This document shows positions 52,427-61,557 of a stretch of DNA of 64,000 bases, piece by piece. The DNA comes from Bacteroidota bacterium. Lineage in GTDB: Bacteria > Bacteroidota > Bacteroidia > Bacteroidales > Lentimicrobiaceae. The DNA lies in NCBI GenBank assembly GCA_023417935.1, contig JAEZDY010000044.1, positions 1 to 64,000 on the forward strand, given 5' to 3'. Below the pieces are notes generated by a model. The model searched no databases. It had not been told where the DNA came from and worked only from the letters and a program-made list of their open reading frames with translations. How positions within the stretch are numbered: position 1 is the first letter of the stretch; every line of letters starts with the position of its first letter. A program made the position numbers and the translations under genes.

Positions 52427-54313
52427 ATGGAAGAATTAGATTACACGCCCAGTACACCCGGGCAATATTCAGATGATTCAATAAGAACATTAGACTGGAA
52501 AGAGCACATTCGCTTGCGTCCCGGTATGTATATTGGTAAGCTTGGTGATGGCTCTTCATTGGACGACGGTATTTATGTGCTTATAAAGGAAATAATTGAT
52601 AATTCTATTGATGAGTTCGTTATGGGCAACGGACGCACAATAGAGGTGGCTATTAAAGACCAGAAGGTTATTATCAGGGATTATGGCCGTGGCATGCCGC
52701 TAGGGAAGGTGATTGACTGCGTTTCAAAAATCAATACCGGAGCAAAGTATGACTCCAAGATATTCAAAAAAGCTGTTGGTTTAAATGGTGTGGGTTCAAA
52801 GGCTGTTAATGCACTGAGTTCTTACTTCAGCGTTCAGAGTATTCGCGAAGGCAAAACAAAGATCGTTGAATTTGAAAGAGGTGAAATCATAAACGACCAG
52901 CCTGAACAGCCTTGTTCGTTGAGAAGTGGCACACTTATAAGCTTTATTCCTGATGAGGATCTGTTTGGTCATTATCATTTCATTGCCGAATACATTGAGC
53001 AGATGTTGTGGAACTATGTGTTCCTCAACAACGGTCTTACCATCTGGTTTAATGGAACACGGATGCAGGCAAAGAACGGTTTGATTGATCTGCTTCAGCG
53101 TAATATTAATGGAAATCCAATAATGTATCCAATCATCCAGCTGAAGGATGAGGATTTTGAATGTGCTTTTACACACAGCAGTCGGCAGTACGGTGAAGAG
53201 TATTATTCTTTTGTTAACGGACAGCATACTACGCAGGGTGGTACCCATCAGGCTGCTTTCCGTGAGGCGCTGGTAAAAACAATCCGCGATTTTTATCGTA
53301 AGGACTTTGACCCAAGTGATATACGCCAGAGCATTGTTGCGGCTATAAGTATAAAAATTCAGGAGCCTGTATTTGAATCACAAACCAAAACAAAATTAGG
53401 CTCGCAATTTATGGAGCCCGATGGTCAGAGCATAAGAAATTATATTGGTGATGTTCTCAGAAAGCAACTCGATAATTATCTTCATGTTAATGGTGAAGTT
53501 GCAGAGGCTTTACTGCGTAAGATTCTGCAAAGTGAGAAGGAAAGAAAGGATTTTGCCAACATCAAGAAGCTTGCAAAAGAAAGCGTTAAGAAAGTTAGTC
53601 TACACAACAAAAAGCTTCGCGATTGCAGGGTTCACTATAACAGTAACGACGAAAAGCGACTTGAAACCACCTTATTTATTACTGAGGGCGATTCAGCAAG
53701 CGGATCTATTACCAAGTCGAGGGATGTTAACACTCAGGCAGTATTTAGCCTGAAAGGTAAACCTCTGAATAGTTATGGATTGAGCAAGAGGGTTGTGTAT
53801 GAAAATGATGAATTTAACCTGCTTCAGTCTGCTCTTAATGTTGAAGAGGGAGTGGAAAACCTGAGATATAACAATATTGTTGTTGCCACTGATGCAGATG
53901 TTGATGGTATGCATATCAGGTTACTGTTGCTAACCTTCTTCCTGCAATTCTATCCTGATGTTGTTAAGATGGGGCACTTATATATTCTGCAAACCCCGTT
54001 ATTCAGGGTCAGGAATAAAAAGAAAACCATATACTGCTACTCAGATGAGGAAAAGGCAGCAGCATTGAAAGAATTAAGTCCTAATCCTGAGATCACACGC
54101 TTTAAAGGACTCGGAGAGATTTCACCTGATGAGTTCAGGCATTTCATTGGCGCTTCAATGCGCCTGGATCCTGTGATCTTACGTAAATCGTCAGAGATTA
54201 ACGAGGTACTTTCATTCTATATGGGCAGAAACACACCTGAGCGCCAGATTTTCATTATTGATAATCTGCGGCTTGAAGAAGACCTTATTGAGCAGGATTT
54301 TGCTGCAAGTTGA
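52427..54313 (+). CDS. parE: type IIA topoisomerase subunit B (topoisomerase IV ParE-like)
   Basis: A 628-residue GHKL ATPase subunit of a type IIA topoisomerase. N-terminal IIDNSIDEFVMGNGRTIEV, DYGRGMPLGKVID and GLNGVGSKAVNALSSYFS form the ATP site; Toprim residues are in FITEGDSASGSI (about 420) and VATDADVDGMHIRLLLL (about 488-504). The C-terminal FKGLGEISPDEFRHFI is present. Length fits Bacteroidetes ParE rather than GyrB, whose members are usually a little longer. The A subunit, often adjacent, is not here. I place the start at ATG 52427, not the TTG 9 bp upstream. Confidence 0.93.
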   Translation: MEELDYTPSTPGQYSDDSIRTLDWKEHIRLRPGMYIGKLGDGSSLDDGIYVLIKEIIDNSIDEFVMGNGRTIEVAIKDQKVIIRDYGRGMPLGKVIDCVSKINTGAKYDSKIFKKAVGLNGVGSKAVNALSSYFSVQSIREGKTKIVEFERGEIINDQPEQPCSLRSGTLISFIPDEDLFGHYHFIAEYIEQMLWNYVFLNNGLTIWFNGTRMQAKNGLIDLLQRNINGNPIMYPIIQLKDEDFECAFTHSSRQYGEEYYSFVNGQHTTQGGTHQAAFREALVKTIRDFYRKDFDPSDIRQSIVAAISIKIQEPVFESQTKTKLGSQFMEPDGQSIRNYIGDVLRKQLDNYLHVNGEVAEALLRKILQSEKERKDFANIKKLAKESVKKVSLHNKKLRDCRVHYNSNDEKRLETTLFITEGDSASGSITKSRDVNTQAVFSLKGKPLNSYGLSKRVVYENDEFNLLQSALNVEEGVENLRYNNIVVATDADVDGMHIRLLLLTFFLQFYPDVVKMGHLYILQTPLFRVRNKKKTIYCYSDEEKAAALKELSPNPEITRFKGLGEISPDEFRHFIGASMRLDPVILRKSSEINEVLSFYMGRNTPERQIFIIDNLRLEEDLIEQDFAAS

Positions 54314-54334
54314 TATGGCAATGAGCAAAGCATA

Positions 54335-54375
54335 CTTTAGCCTTTATCACCTTAGCCTTTAGCCTTTAGCCTTAT
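54335..54375. repeat. TTTAGCC short repeats between parE and nnr
   Basis: CTTTAGCCTTTATCACC then TTAGCCTTTAGCCTTTAGCC, similar to 9939-9950 and 9974-9988. It sits in the 58-bp gap between convergent genes. Confidence 0.65.
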
Positions 54376-55892
54376 CCTAGTTTCAAAAACGCTTTCCCAA
54401 GATACCCAATAACGTCAGTTGCAATTAATGCAGGTTGTGAGATTTTTTTTGCAGCTATATCTGCAGCTTTACCATGTAGCCACGTGCCCAGTATGCATGC
54501 TTCACCTGAGGAATATCCTGTAGCTTTTAAGCCTAGTATTATGCCGGTAAGTACATCACCGGTACCACCTGTTGCCATTCCCGGGTTTCCGGTAGGATTG
54601 AAATAGACTGTACCATCAGGAAAACCTATGGCTGAGAAAGCACCTTTTAATACAACATAAACCTTGAACCGCTGAGTGAATGCCCTTAATATCTCTAGCC
54701 TGTTGAAATGGTTGTCAGTAGGGGAGGTTAAGCGTTCAAACTCTTTTAAGTGCGGTGTAAGTATGGTTCCCGGAGTAAGAAATGATAGCCAGGTTTTATT
54801 CTCCGCCAGTATGTTTAACCCATCAGCGTCAATAACCAAAGGCATTTTGGCTTCCTGTATCAGTAACTTCATGGCATTCTGAGTTTCAGGATGCATTCCA
54901 ATTCCCGGTCCTATCGCAATGGCATTATATGGTGAAAGATCTGGCAGGGAAGAAAAGTGTGTTTCTGATTTATCAAGATCAACCATAACCTCCGGAACTG
55001 AGGAGTGAATTGCATCCATTCCACACCAGGGTGTGTGGGCAGTAATAAGCCCGGCTCCTGATCGCAGACAAGCTTTCGATGCCATAATAGAAGCGCCTAT
55101 CTTGCCTAAACTCCCTGCAATTAAGAGCGCATGACCATATGTTCCCTTATGGGCAAACCTTTGTCGTGGTTTATAAATATCCCGACAATCAGATTCCTGA
55201 GTCAGGTGGAAACTGCTCTCCGTATCATTAATAAAATCGCTGTTCAAACCTATATCCAAAACAACCCATTTGCCTGTAAATTTATCATTTTCAGGCATAA
55301 AGAATGCGAGCTTGGGCATTTGAAAAGTTAAGGTATAATCAGCATTAATGACTGCAGATTTCTTTGATTCACTTGTGGGCACATCAGCCATTAAACCTGA
55401 AGGAATGTCAATTGATATTACGTAAGCAGAGCTGTTGTTAACCTGGTTGATCACATCAGCAAGGAACCCGCTTACCGGTTTATTCAAACCCGAACCCAGC
55501 AAAGCATCAATAACTACCTCACCCTCACTGATATCGATGGTAGTATCATCTTCAAACACTTCTGTTACAATCAAGCCTGGTATGTTGGCAGCTCTCCTGA
55601 AATTAATCTTATTGTCACTACTGGCTTCGGCGGAATGCCTGATATAATATATCTCAACACTATTACCCGCAAAATGAAGCATTCGGGCAATGGCCAAGCC
55701 ATCACCACCATTGTTGCCCATTCCGCAAATAACCTTAAAACTGTTGATGTTTAGCGCATTGCCGGTTATCCATTCATAACACTTAGCAGCAGCCCGTTCC
55801 ATCAGATTGATAGATTCAACAGGCTCATTGCTAATAGTATATGAATCAAGTTCCCTTATTTTTTCAACAGGAAGAATTTTCAGAGGACACAT
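54372..55892 (-). CDS. nnr: bifunctional NAD(P)H-hydrate epimerase/dehydratase
   Basis: This enzyme repairs hydrated NADH and NADPH. Residues 1-220 are the YjeF N-terminal epimerase (GMGNNGGDGLAIARMLHFAG; VVIDALLGSGLNKPV; VISIDIPSGLM) and 230-506 the ADP-dependent dehydratase related to ribokinases (KGTYGHALLIAGSLGKIGAS; IGPGIGMHPETQNAM; NPGMATGGTGDVLTGIILGL). Both halves have their key motifs. Length is normal for the fused form. Confidence 0.95.
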   Translation of the reverse strand: MCPLKILPVEKIRELDSYTISNEPVESINLMERAAAKCYEWITGNALNINSFKVICGMGNNGGDGLAIARMLHFAGNSVEIYYIRHSAEASSDNKINFRRAANIPGLIVTEVFEDDTTIDISEGEVVIDALLGSGLNKPVSGFLADVINQVNNSSAYVISIDIPSGLMADVPTSESKKSAVINADYTLTFQMPKLAFFMPENDKFTGKWVVLDIGLNSDFINDTESSFHLTQESDCRDIYKPRQRFAHKGTYGHALLIAGSLGKIGASIMASKACLRSGAGLITAHTPWCGMDAIHSSVPEVMVDLDKSETHFSSLPDLSPYNAIAIGPGIGMHPETQNAMKLLIQEAKMPLVIDADGLNILAENKTWLSFLTPGTILTPHLKEFERLTSPTDNHFNRLEILRAFTQRFKVYVVLKGAFSAIGFPDGTVYFNPTGNPGMATGGTGDVLTGIILGLKATGYSSGEACILGTWLHGKAADIAAKKISQPALIATDVIGYLGKAFLKLG

Positions 55893-55904
55893 GATGTTTA
55901 TGTT

Positions 55905-56891
55905 TTAAATGCCCGAAGTGTTCAAATTCCCAAGACTAACAGTAACAACTTTCTTTTGATTAGGATCATCATTGTTCTCAAGGATCATGCTAACCTGCAA
56001 ATGAAGATTATAAACATTGATGTCAGTATCCTTGGCTTTGATCTTACCGATCTTAAGTATATCAGAATTGATAATGCCCTGATTTCTGTTGGCTTCATGG
56101 CCAAACATCTTATCTGTTTTATTAATAAGGGAAGAGGTATCATATGTTTCATTAAACTCGCAGATATGGGAAACGTCCTCAATGGTCATCACTTGCAAAT
56201 TCTCAATTCCGTCAATGTTAACCGTAAACCAACGATGAGAGTGCTCATCAATAAGACAGCGGTTGAGGCTGTCACTTGAAAGTATCCTTGCGTTGTTTAT
56301 AATTGCCCTTCCGTAATAATTGTTGTTATAGGTGTACACTTTATCATAGGTAATTGCATAACGGGTACTTATACCACCGATAATCTTACGAAGCCTTGGA
56401 AAGAAATGAAAAGCATTATAAATCCGAAGGACAATTGCGTAGTTGCAGGCGAATAAGAGTGAATGCATTGGAGTGTCAAATATGAGAAATCCGCCATCAC
56501 CGGTACTGATAAATGATTTTTCTATACGCTCCTTTGTATAGGACTGAAAAATGTAAGGATGATTTTCAAAGCACAAGTCGATGGTTGTTTCGAATATGGT
56601 TTTGAAAAGGAACGGAATAAGCATCTGCTCAAATTCGCCATAAGAGCTATATTGATAGATATCAAGCCCAAGCACTGACTTCCGCTGTATACCATCGGGA
56701 CTCATAAAATTCTTTAATTCGGAGAGTATTTCAGTTTCGTCAGGAACACAATTCGTTTGTTCAAATATCACTCTCTTATCGTGCTTAAATAGCAGATCTT
56801 TGATTTTTTCGTGATCAAGCGTTAATATATTATCTGATGCCTGGTGGTGGCAATCTTTTTGGCCGCATTTATTTTTTGGGTACTCAATCAT
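55905..56891 (-). CDS. divergent class III nucleotide-cyclase-fold protein (candidate)
   Basis: A 328-residue cytoplasmic protein. Residues about 70-215 follow the class III cyclase layout: LGLDIYQYSSYGEF (metal-Asp strand), STGDGGFLIFD (second metal Asp in GDG), GGISTRYAITYDK, and YYGRAIINNARILSSDS, which parallels GxxVNxAAR. The Arg at +8 from Gly is kept, while the usual Asn at +4 is Ile with Asn at +5. The N-terminal C-x4-CHH motif and the C-terminal beta-rich tail are ungrouped. Whether it makes a cyclic nucleotide is unknown. It is followed upstream by a small two-helix membrane protein gene. Confidence 0.5.
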   Translation of the reverse strand: MIEYPKNKCGQKDCHHQASDNILTLDHEKIKDLLFKHDKRVIFEQTNCVPDETEILSELKNFMSPDGIQRKSVLGLDIYQYSSYGEFEQMLIPFLFKTIFETTIDLCFENHPYIFQSYTKERIEKSFISTGDGGFLIFDTPMHSLLFACNYAIVLRIYNAFHFFPRLRKIIGGISTRYAITYDKVYTYNNNYYGRAIINNARILSSDSLNRCLIDEHSHRWFTVNIDGIENLQVMTIEDVSHICEFNETYDTSSLINKTDKMFGHEANRNQGIINSDILKIGKIKAKDTDINVYNLHLQVSMILENNDDPNQKKVVTVSLGNLNTSGI

Positions 56892-56928
56892 AAGTATTCA
56901 GTCTAATTTTATTGAGGTTTTTATGATT

Positions 56929-57468
56929 CTATATGTGTGCTTTAAGGTAGTCAGTAAGCCATTTCTTCTCCCTGCCGGTAGCCCGTTCAGCAAATCCGAA
57001 AGCTTCATTATTCACAATAAAAGCAGGATATTGTCCGCGTTTATTTAGTCCTGTGTATGAGTAGTATGATCCTTCAATAAAACTTACTAACACTTCATTC
57101 TTGTTAAATATGCGCTCTTCAGTTTTATCGCCTCTTTCCATACGCAGGGTAACAGTGCTGTCGTCAACAAGTATTGTTTGTTCAATTGTAAGTATCCTGA
57201 TGGCCTTGATCAGCGTATGAATCCCAATGGCCCAGAAGGGGAGTGAATACAATACATAGATGGGCTTCATCATAACCAGTAACCCTGACCAAACAAGAAT
57301 TGTAAGCATCCAGATGCCGATAATCACAATAGTGAGTAAACCCTTGCCTTTAAAGCCTTTTGCTGGGATTATTAATTTTATATTACCACTTCCATCAGTG
57401 GTTGCAAAAACATTACCATCTGAAGGAATATTGGTTTCGTTAACAGGAGTATTTGTTTGACTTTGCAT
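56929..57468 (-). CDS. two-helix membrane protein with C-terminal PH-like segment
   Basis: A 179-residue protein. After a polar N-terminal 38 residues, two helices (about 44-66 and 71-90: LLTIVIIGIWMLTILVWSGL; PIYVLYSLPFWAIGIHTLIK) are followed by a beta-rich domain (QTILVDDSTVTLRMERGDKT; VSFIEGSYYSYTGLNKRGQY; NEAFGFAERATGREKKWLTD) resembling bacterial PH-like domains. It is 37 bp from the cyclase-like gene on the same strand. Function unknown. Confidence 0.6.
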   Translation of the reverse strand: MQSQTNTPVNETNIPSDGNVFATTDGSGNIKLIIPAKGFKGKGLLTIVIIGIWMLTILVWSGLLVMMKPIYVLYSLPFWAIGIHTLIKAIRILTIEQTILVDDSTVTLRMERGDKTEERIFNKNEVLVSFIEGSYYSYTGLNKRGQYPAFIVNNEAFGFAERATGREKKWLTDYLKAHI

Positions 57469-57518
57469 GATGAATTTTAAATAGAAGGACTAAATTAACA
57501 CTTTTATCAGAAATAGAA

Positions 57519-58277
57519 TCATTTTTGCCATATATCCCATGCAAGTTCAGCTTGCCTGTGCAACATACCAAGCCCATTCTGGGTATGTGCACCTTGTTGT
57601 TTTCCTTTGATCAGGAAAGCTGTGAGTTCAGGATTATAAACCAGATCAAATAAGTAATGCTCAGGAGTAACCGCAGAATATGGTATTTGAGGTAATGTTT
57701 CAATATCAGGGTGCATTCCTAATGGAGTACAGTTGATGATCAATTTTGATCTACTTACAATTGATTCAGAAAGATCAGCATAGGTGATGGTATTGTTTTT
57801 ATTAGCATTTCTGCTGACGAATTGATACTCCCATTCAAGCTTATCCAAAACATAAGCAACAGCAGCCGATGCGCCTCCTGTACCAAGAATCAGTGCAAAT
57901 TCAACGGCTTTGTTTTCTATACCATCAGTAAACTCAAGTAATTCAGCTTCAAATGCAGGGGCATCAGTATTATAACCTTCTAAAAATGGTTTACCATTTA
58001 CCCTTGAAACCCTGATAGTATTTACAGCGTTGATTTTTGCTGCTTCACCTGAGATGCTATCAAGCAACGGAATAACCTTTTGCTTGTGTGGTATGGTTAC
58101 ATTTAACCCTCTCAAATCAGGGAACTCTTTAAGTATTGTGTGCAGTTGTGATACATCCTCCAGTGGAAAAAGATCATAAACTGCCTCAATAGACTGATTC
58201 AGAAACTTGTTGGTAAAATACTTTTTTGAAAAGGAGTGGCCTAAGGGGAAACCTATTAGTCCATACCTGTTGGTCAT
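57519..58277 (-). CDS. aroE: shikimate dehydrogenase
   Basis: AroE reduces 3-dehydroshikimate in the aromatic amino-acid pathway. The 252-residue protein shows YGLIGFPLGHSFSKKYF (4-20, shikimate-binding Ser pair), LNVTIPHKQKVIPLLD with catalytic Lys (about 60), NTIRV, the NADP motif ILGTGGASAAVAYVLDKL (about 125) and INCTPLGMHPD. The C-terminal QNGLGMLHRQAELAWDIW is typical. Slightly shorter than E. coli AroE (272). Confidence 0.95.
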   Translation of the reverse strand: MTNRYGLIGFPLGHSFSKKYFTNKFLNQSIEAVYDLFPLEDVSQLHTILKEFPDLRGLNVTIPHKQKVIPLLDSISGEAAKINAVNTIRVSRVNGKPFLEGYNTDAPAFEAELLEFTDGIENKAVEFALILGTGGASAAVAYVLDKLEWEYQFVSRNANKNNTITYADLSESIVSRSKLIINCTPLGMHPDIETLPQIPYSAVTPEHYLFDLVYNPELTAFLIKGKQQGAHTQNGLGMLHRQAELAWDIWQK

Positions 58278-58300
58278 TGCCTGAAATTTGCTTGGTGAAA

Positions 58301-59704
58301 CTACTTTAAATCATTGATGATCTCTGCAATTGTAATATCATTCTTGAGGAATGGAGCATATTCAAATAAGTTTTCAAAGTCCACATCGCCAAGTGTTGAA
58401 ACATAATGCAGGTGGGCAATTGCATCCTTTGGTTTACCCTGCAGATATAAATAGGCAATCTTCCTCAATTGTAAAAGTATATTCTCTGGTTGCACACTGA
58501 TACCCATATCAAGCACCCGTATGGCAGTTTTATATTCATCAAGCTCAGCATACATAGCTGAAAAGTCGAGCCATATATTATTATCATCAGGACCATACTT
58601 TGCAGCATTGGCAAATGATTCAGCAGCTTCTTCATACAAGCCGGCATGCTGTTGTACAATGGCCAGGGTAGCAAGGTATTCCGGATTTTGAGGATCAAGA
58701 CTCAAACCCTTTTTAACAAACCTTAAGGCAGATTTGATGTCATCCAGCTCTTCGTAAGCAACCCCCATACCAATCCAGGCATCAGCAATGTCCTTATCCA
58801 TTGTTGTTGCTTTTCTGAAATACTCAATAGCGCTATGGTAATCCTCCATTTTTTCATAGCATTCTCCTATGAAATAATAAGTAATTGCCTCAGGTTTCTC
58901 AAATGCAAAAGTGTCCTTATAGGTTTCAACGGCAAGCTTATAAAAGCCCATGTTTCCTAAAGTGGTGGCCTTGTTGTAATATGCCCATGAGAGATTTGGA
59001 TTGATAGCTATGCAAAAGTCATAAGCATCAACAGCTTTTTCATAGAGACCAATCTCATTATACGCAATACCGAGGTTGAACCATGCATAGTGCGAATAAG
59101 GATATTTATCAAGATACTCATTGAAGTAGGTTATACTTGCTTCAAATTGATGTGATATCTCGTAACAGAACGCCAGTTCATGAAAAACAGCCTCATTCAG
59201 AGGTTCAATTTCAAGCACCCGTTTCAGGTATTCTATCGCCCTGTCATAATTGTTAAGGTTCTCGTATTCATAAGCAATACTGGTGTAGATAGTAGCCAGA
59301 TCCTCATGTTCATTGATAGCTTTGTTGTATTCCCTAATGGCTTCATCATACCTTTGCAGTTTGCTGTAGATTGCGCCCTTGGTAATATAAAGTTCACTGT
59401 TTGTGGGATCAATGTTTTCAACTCTTGCCAGCACTTTTAAAGCTTTTTCTGCTTTGTTGGATGAAATAAGCAACTGAGCCTGACGGATAAGCAATACGGT
59501 ACTACCCGGGTATTGTTCCATACCCATGTTTAGCGCCCTGTTTGCAAGTTTCAAATCGTTATGCTGAATATAATGCTCTACAAGGTCTTCGTACTCCTCT
59601 GTATCGAAAAAGAAGTGCTTACCGTCCTTCAGCATCTGTTCAAAACGCTCAAGCAGTTCATTCAAGCCATCTTTATCTTCGTCGTGATCAAAAAAATCGT
59701 CCAT
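58301..59704 (-). CDS. TPR-repeat protein
   Basis: About 467 residues from the start MDDFFDHDEDKDGLNELLER; a longer frame begins inside an AT-rich leader that also holds the promoter. Eleven or more tetratricopeptide repeats cover residues 40-440 (for example AIREYNKAINEHEDLATIYT, AIEYLKRVLEIEPLNEAVFH, SALRFVKKGLSLDPQNPEYL), giving a superhelical scaffold for protein contacts. No catalytic motif. It is probably cytoplasmic. A role is not predictable; the gene often sits near aroE or glmM in related genomes. Confidence 0.85.
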   Translation of the reverse strand: MDDFFDHDEDKDGLNELLERFEQMLKDGKHFFFDTEEYEDLVEHYIQHNDLKLANRALNMGMEQYPGSTVLLIRQAQLLISSNKAEKALKVLARVENIDPTNSELYITKGAIYSKLQRYDEAIREYNKAINEHEDLATIYTSIAYEYENLNNYDRAIEYLKRVLEIEPLNEAVFHELAFCYEISHQFEASITYFNEYLDKYPYSHYAWFNLGIAYNEIGLYEKAVDAYDFCIAINPNLSWAYYNKATTLGNMGFYKLAVETYKDTFAFEKPEAITYYFIGECYEKMEDYHSAIEYFRKATTMDKDIADAWIGMGVAYEELDDIKSALRFVKKGLSLDPQNPEYLATLAIVQQHAGLYEEAAESFANAAKYGPDDNNIWLDFSAMYAELDEYKTAIRVLDMGISVQPENILLQLRKIAYLYLQGKPKDAIAHLHYVSTLGDVDFENLFEYAPFLKNDITIAEIINDLK

Positions 59705-59726
59705 TGTCTCTATTATTCTACAATTG

Positions 59727-59734
59727 CAAAAATA
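59727..59734 (-). promoter_or_regulatory. candidate -7 box for the TPR gene (TATTTTTG)
   Basis: Minus-strand TAnnTTTG match 23 bp before the chosen start; it supports the shorter start at 59704. Confidence 0.45.
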
Positions 59735-59856
59735 AGCATTTTTATAACAGCTGTTGCAACAGGTTAAAAGTACAACATTCAAATCCGCATTGCTATAAAA
59801 CAGCAAGAAGTTATGATCATTTTGATGTTAATAAAACAACAATGAGTATAATTAGG

Positions 59857-59864
59857 TATTTTTG
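59857..59864 (+). promoter_or_regulatory. candidate -7 box for glmM (TATTTTTG)
   Basis: TAnnTTTG match 20 bp before the glmM start, in the divergent gap with the TPR gene. Confidence 0.45.
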
Positions 59865-59883
59865 CCATAATTAATCACAGATC

Positions 59884-61275
59884 ATGACACTAATAAAGAG
59901 TATTTCAGGCATAAGGGGAACAATAGGTGGTAAGCCTGGTGAAGGTTTGAGTCCAATTGACATTGTAAAATATACTAGTGCATTCGCCCGTATCATCGAG
60001 CATGATGGCACAGAAAAATTAAAGGTAGTTGTTGGCAGGGATGCCCGTGTTTCAGGTCCTATGGTCAGCAACCTGGTTTGCAATACCCTGATCGGGATGG
60101 GTATAGATGTCGTTGATCTTGGATTATCAACTACACCCACTGTTGAAATGGCCGTTATCGACCTGAAGTGTGATGGTGGCATAATTATTACTGCCAGCCA
60201 TAATCCTTGGCAATGGAATGCATTGAAATTATTGAATAAATATGGTGAGTTTATTGACGATGAAAAGGGCAAACTGTTGCTGGATCACGCTGCAAAGGAA
60301 GACTTTACCTATGCAACAATTGATGCGATCGGAACATTAACTAATGATGACAGCCAGATAAGGAAACACATTGAGAAGATAATAGCCCTTCCTTATGTCG
60401 ACTCCTTTGCTATTAGAAACGCAAAATTCAAAGTAGCTATTGATGCTGTAAATTCAACAGGTGGCATTGCCATCCCATTATTACTGCGTTCACTTGGCGT
60501 GGAACAAATAGAAGAGCTTTTCTGTGAACCAACCGGTCACTTCCCCCATAATCCTGAACCTCTGCCCGAAAACCTGCATGAAATATCTAAACTGGTCGTA
60601 AAGTCGAAAGCACATGTGGGCTTTGTAGTCGATCCTGATGTTGACCGTCTTGCCATTGTTTGTGAAGATGGTGAGATGTTTGGAGAAGAATATACGCTTG
60701 TATCTGTAGCCGATTTTATACTCTCTACCAATCCCGGAAACACGGTATCAAACATGTCGTCAACCCGGGCATTAAGGGATGTAACAGAAAAATCAGGGCA
60801 CACGCACTATGCATCAGCAGTAGGTGAAGTAAATGTCGTTAAGAAAATGAAGGAAGTGAATGCAGTTATAGGGGGCGAGGGCAACGGCGGTGTGATATTA
60901 CCTGAACTGCATTATGGTCGCGATGCATTGGTTGGTATAGCATTGTTCCTTACACAACTTGCCAAATCGGGCAAGAGATGTTCGGCACTCAGGTCCTCGT
61001 ACCCAAACTATACCATATCGAAGAACAAAATACAGCTAATGCCTGAAATGGATGTTGATAAAATACTGGCGTCCATTGCTGAGAAGTATAAACGGCAACC
61101 TGTTAACCTGGAGGATGGTGTAAAGATTGAATTTGATAATGAATGGGTACATCTACGAAAATCAAACACCGAGCCCATTATCAGGATATATGCTGAAAGC
61201 GATTCTGAAAACAAGGCAGAGTCTATTGCCCGTAAGCTTATTGAGGATATTAAGGATGTGATCAAGAATAAGTAA
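59884..61275 (+). CDS. glmM: phosphoglucosamine mutase
   Basis: GlmM converts glucosamine-6-phosphate to glucosamine-1-phosphate for peptidoglycan and lipopolysaccharide. The 463-residue alpha-D-phosphohexomutase has the opening ISGIRGTIGGKPGEGLSP, active-site Ser in IITASHNPWQWNALKLL (about 103), the metal loop VVDPDVDRLAIV (about 249) and the sugar loop GGEGNGGVILPELHYGRD (about 325). The phosphate-binding end LRKSNTEPIIRIYAE is complete. Length is normal for Bacteroidetes GlmM. Confidence 0.93.
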   Translation: MTLIKSISGIRGTIGGKPGEGLSPIDIVKYTSAFARIIEHDGTEKLKVVVGRDARVSGPMVSNLVCNTLIGMGIDVVDLGLSTTPTVEMAVIDLKCDGGIIITASHNPWQWNALKLLNKYGEFIDDEKGKLLLDHAAKEDFTYATIDAIGTLTNDDSQIRKHIEKIIALPYVDSFAIRNAKFKVAIDAVNSTGGIAIPLLLRSLGVEQIEELFCEPTGHFPHNPEPLPENLHEISKLVVKSKAHVGFVVDPDVDRLAIVCEDGEMFGEEYTLVSVADFILSTNPGNTVSNMSSTRALRDVTEKSGHTHYASAVGEVNVVKKMKEVNAVIGGEGNGGVILPELHYGRDALVGIALFLTQLAKSGKRCSALRSSYPNYTISKNKIQLMPEMDVDKILASIAEKYKRQPVNLEDGVKIEFDNEWVHLRKSNTEPIIRIYAESDSENKAESIARKLIEDIKDVIKNK

Positions 61276-61281
61276 CTAATT

Positions 61282-61557
61282 ATGGCTAAGCGAAGAAGAA
61301 TAACCCGGTTCAGAAACATTACCTTTAAGTTCACATACCGGCAGAAGAAGAGGGTAGATGCCTACTGCAGGAAACACAGCACAACCCCAATAAGGATGTA
61401 CAAAAAGGCAATTATGCTATATCTGGCAAACAATGGATATGGCGAAAACCATGTAATGGAGCCCGAACCGGCAAAGAATCAACTTACTATTTTTGATTAC
61501 ATCGAAGAGGAGGCTGGTTTTACCGATGCTCATCAATTAATTAAAGTAATCAGTTAA
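61282..61557 (+). CDS. 91-residue basic protein with a clamp-like QLTIF motif
   Basis: It starts 6 bp after glmM, so it is co-transcribed. The N-terminal half is very basic (MAKRRRITRFRNITFKFTYR; KKRVDAYCRKHSTTPIRMYK) and may bind nucleic acid with a ribbon-helix-helix-like helix pair. The C-terminal half contains NQLTIFDYIEE, where QLTIF resembles the QLxLF beta-clamp-binding pentapeptide. Function unknown. It ends 4 bp inside the 3' end of the convergent pirin-like gene. Confidence 0.6.
   Translation: MAKRRRITRFRNITFKFTYRQKKRVDAYCRKHSTTPIRMYKKAIMLYLANNGYGENHVMEPEPAKNQLTIFDYIEEEAGFTDAHQLIKVIS

Noticed and set aside
55905..57468. Calling the cyclase-like pair a Pycsar defence system outright
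   Set aside because: The neighbourhood is housekeeping genes, the membrane protein does not clearly match a Pycsar effector, and cyclase activity itself is unproven.
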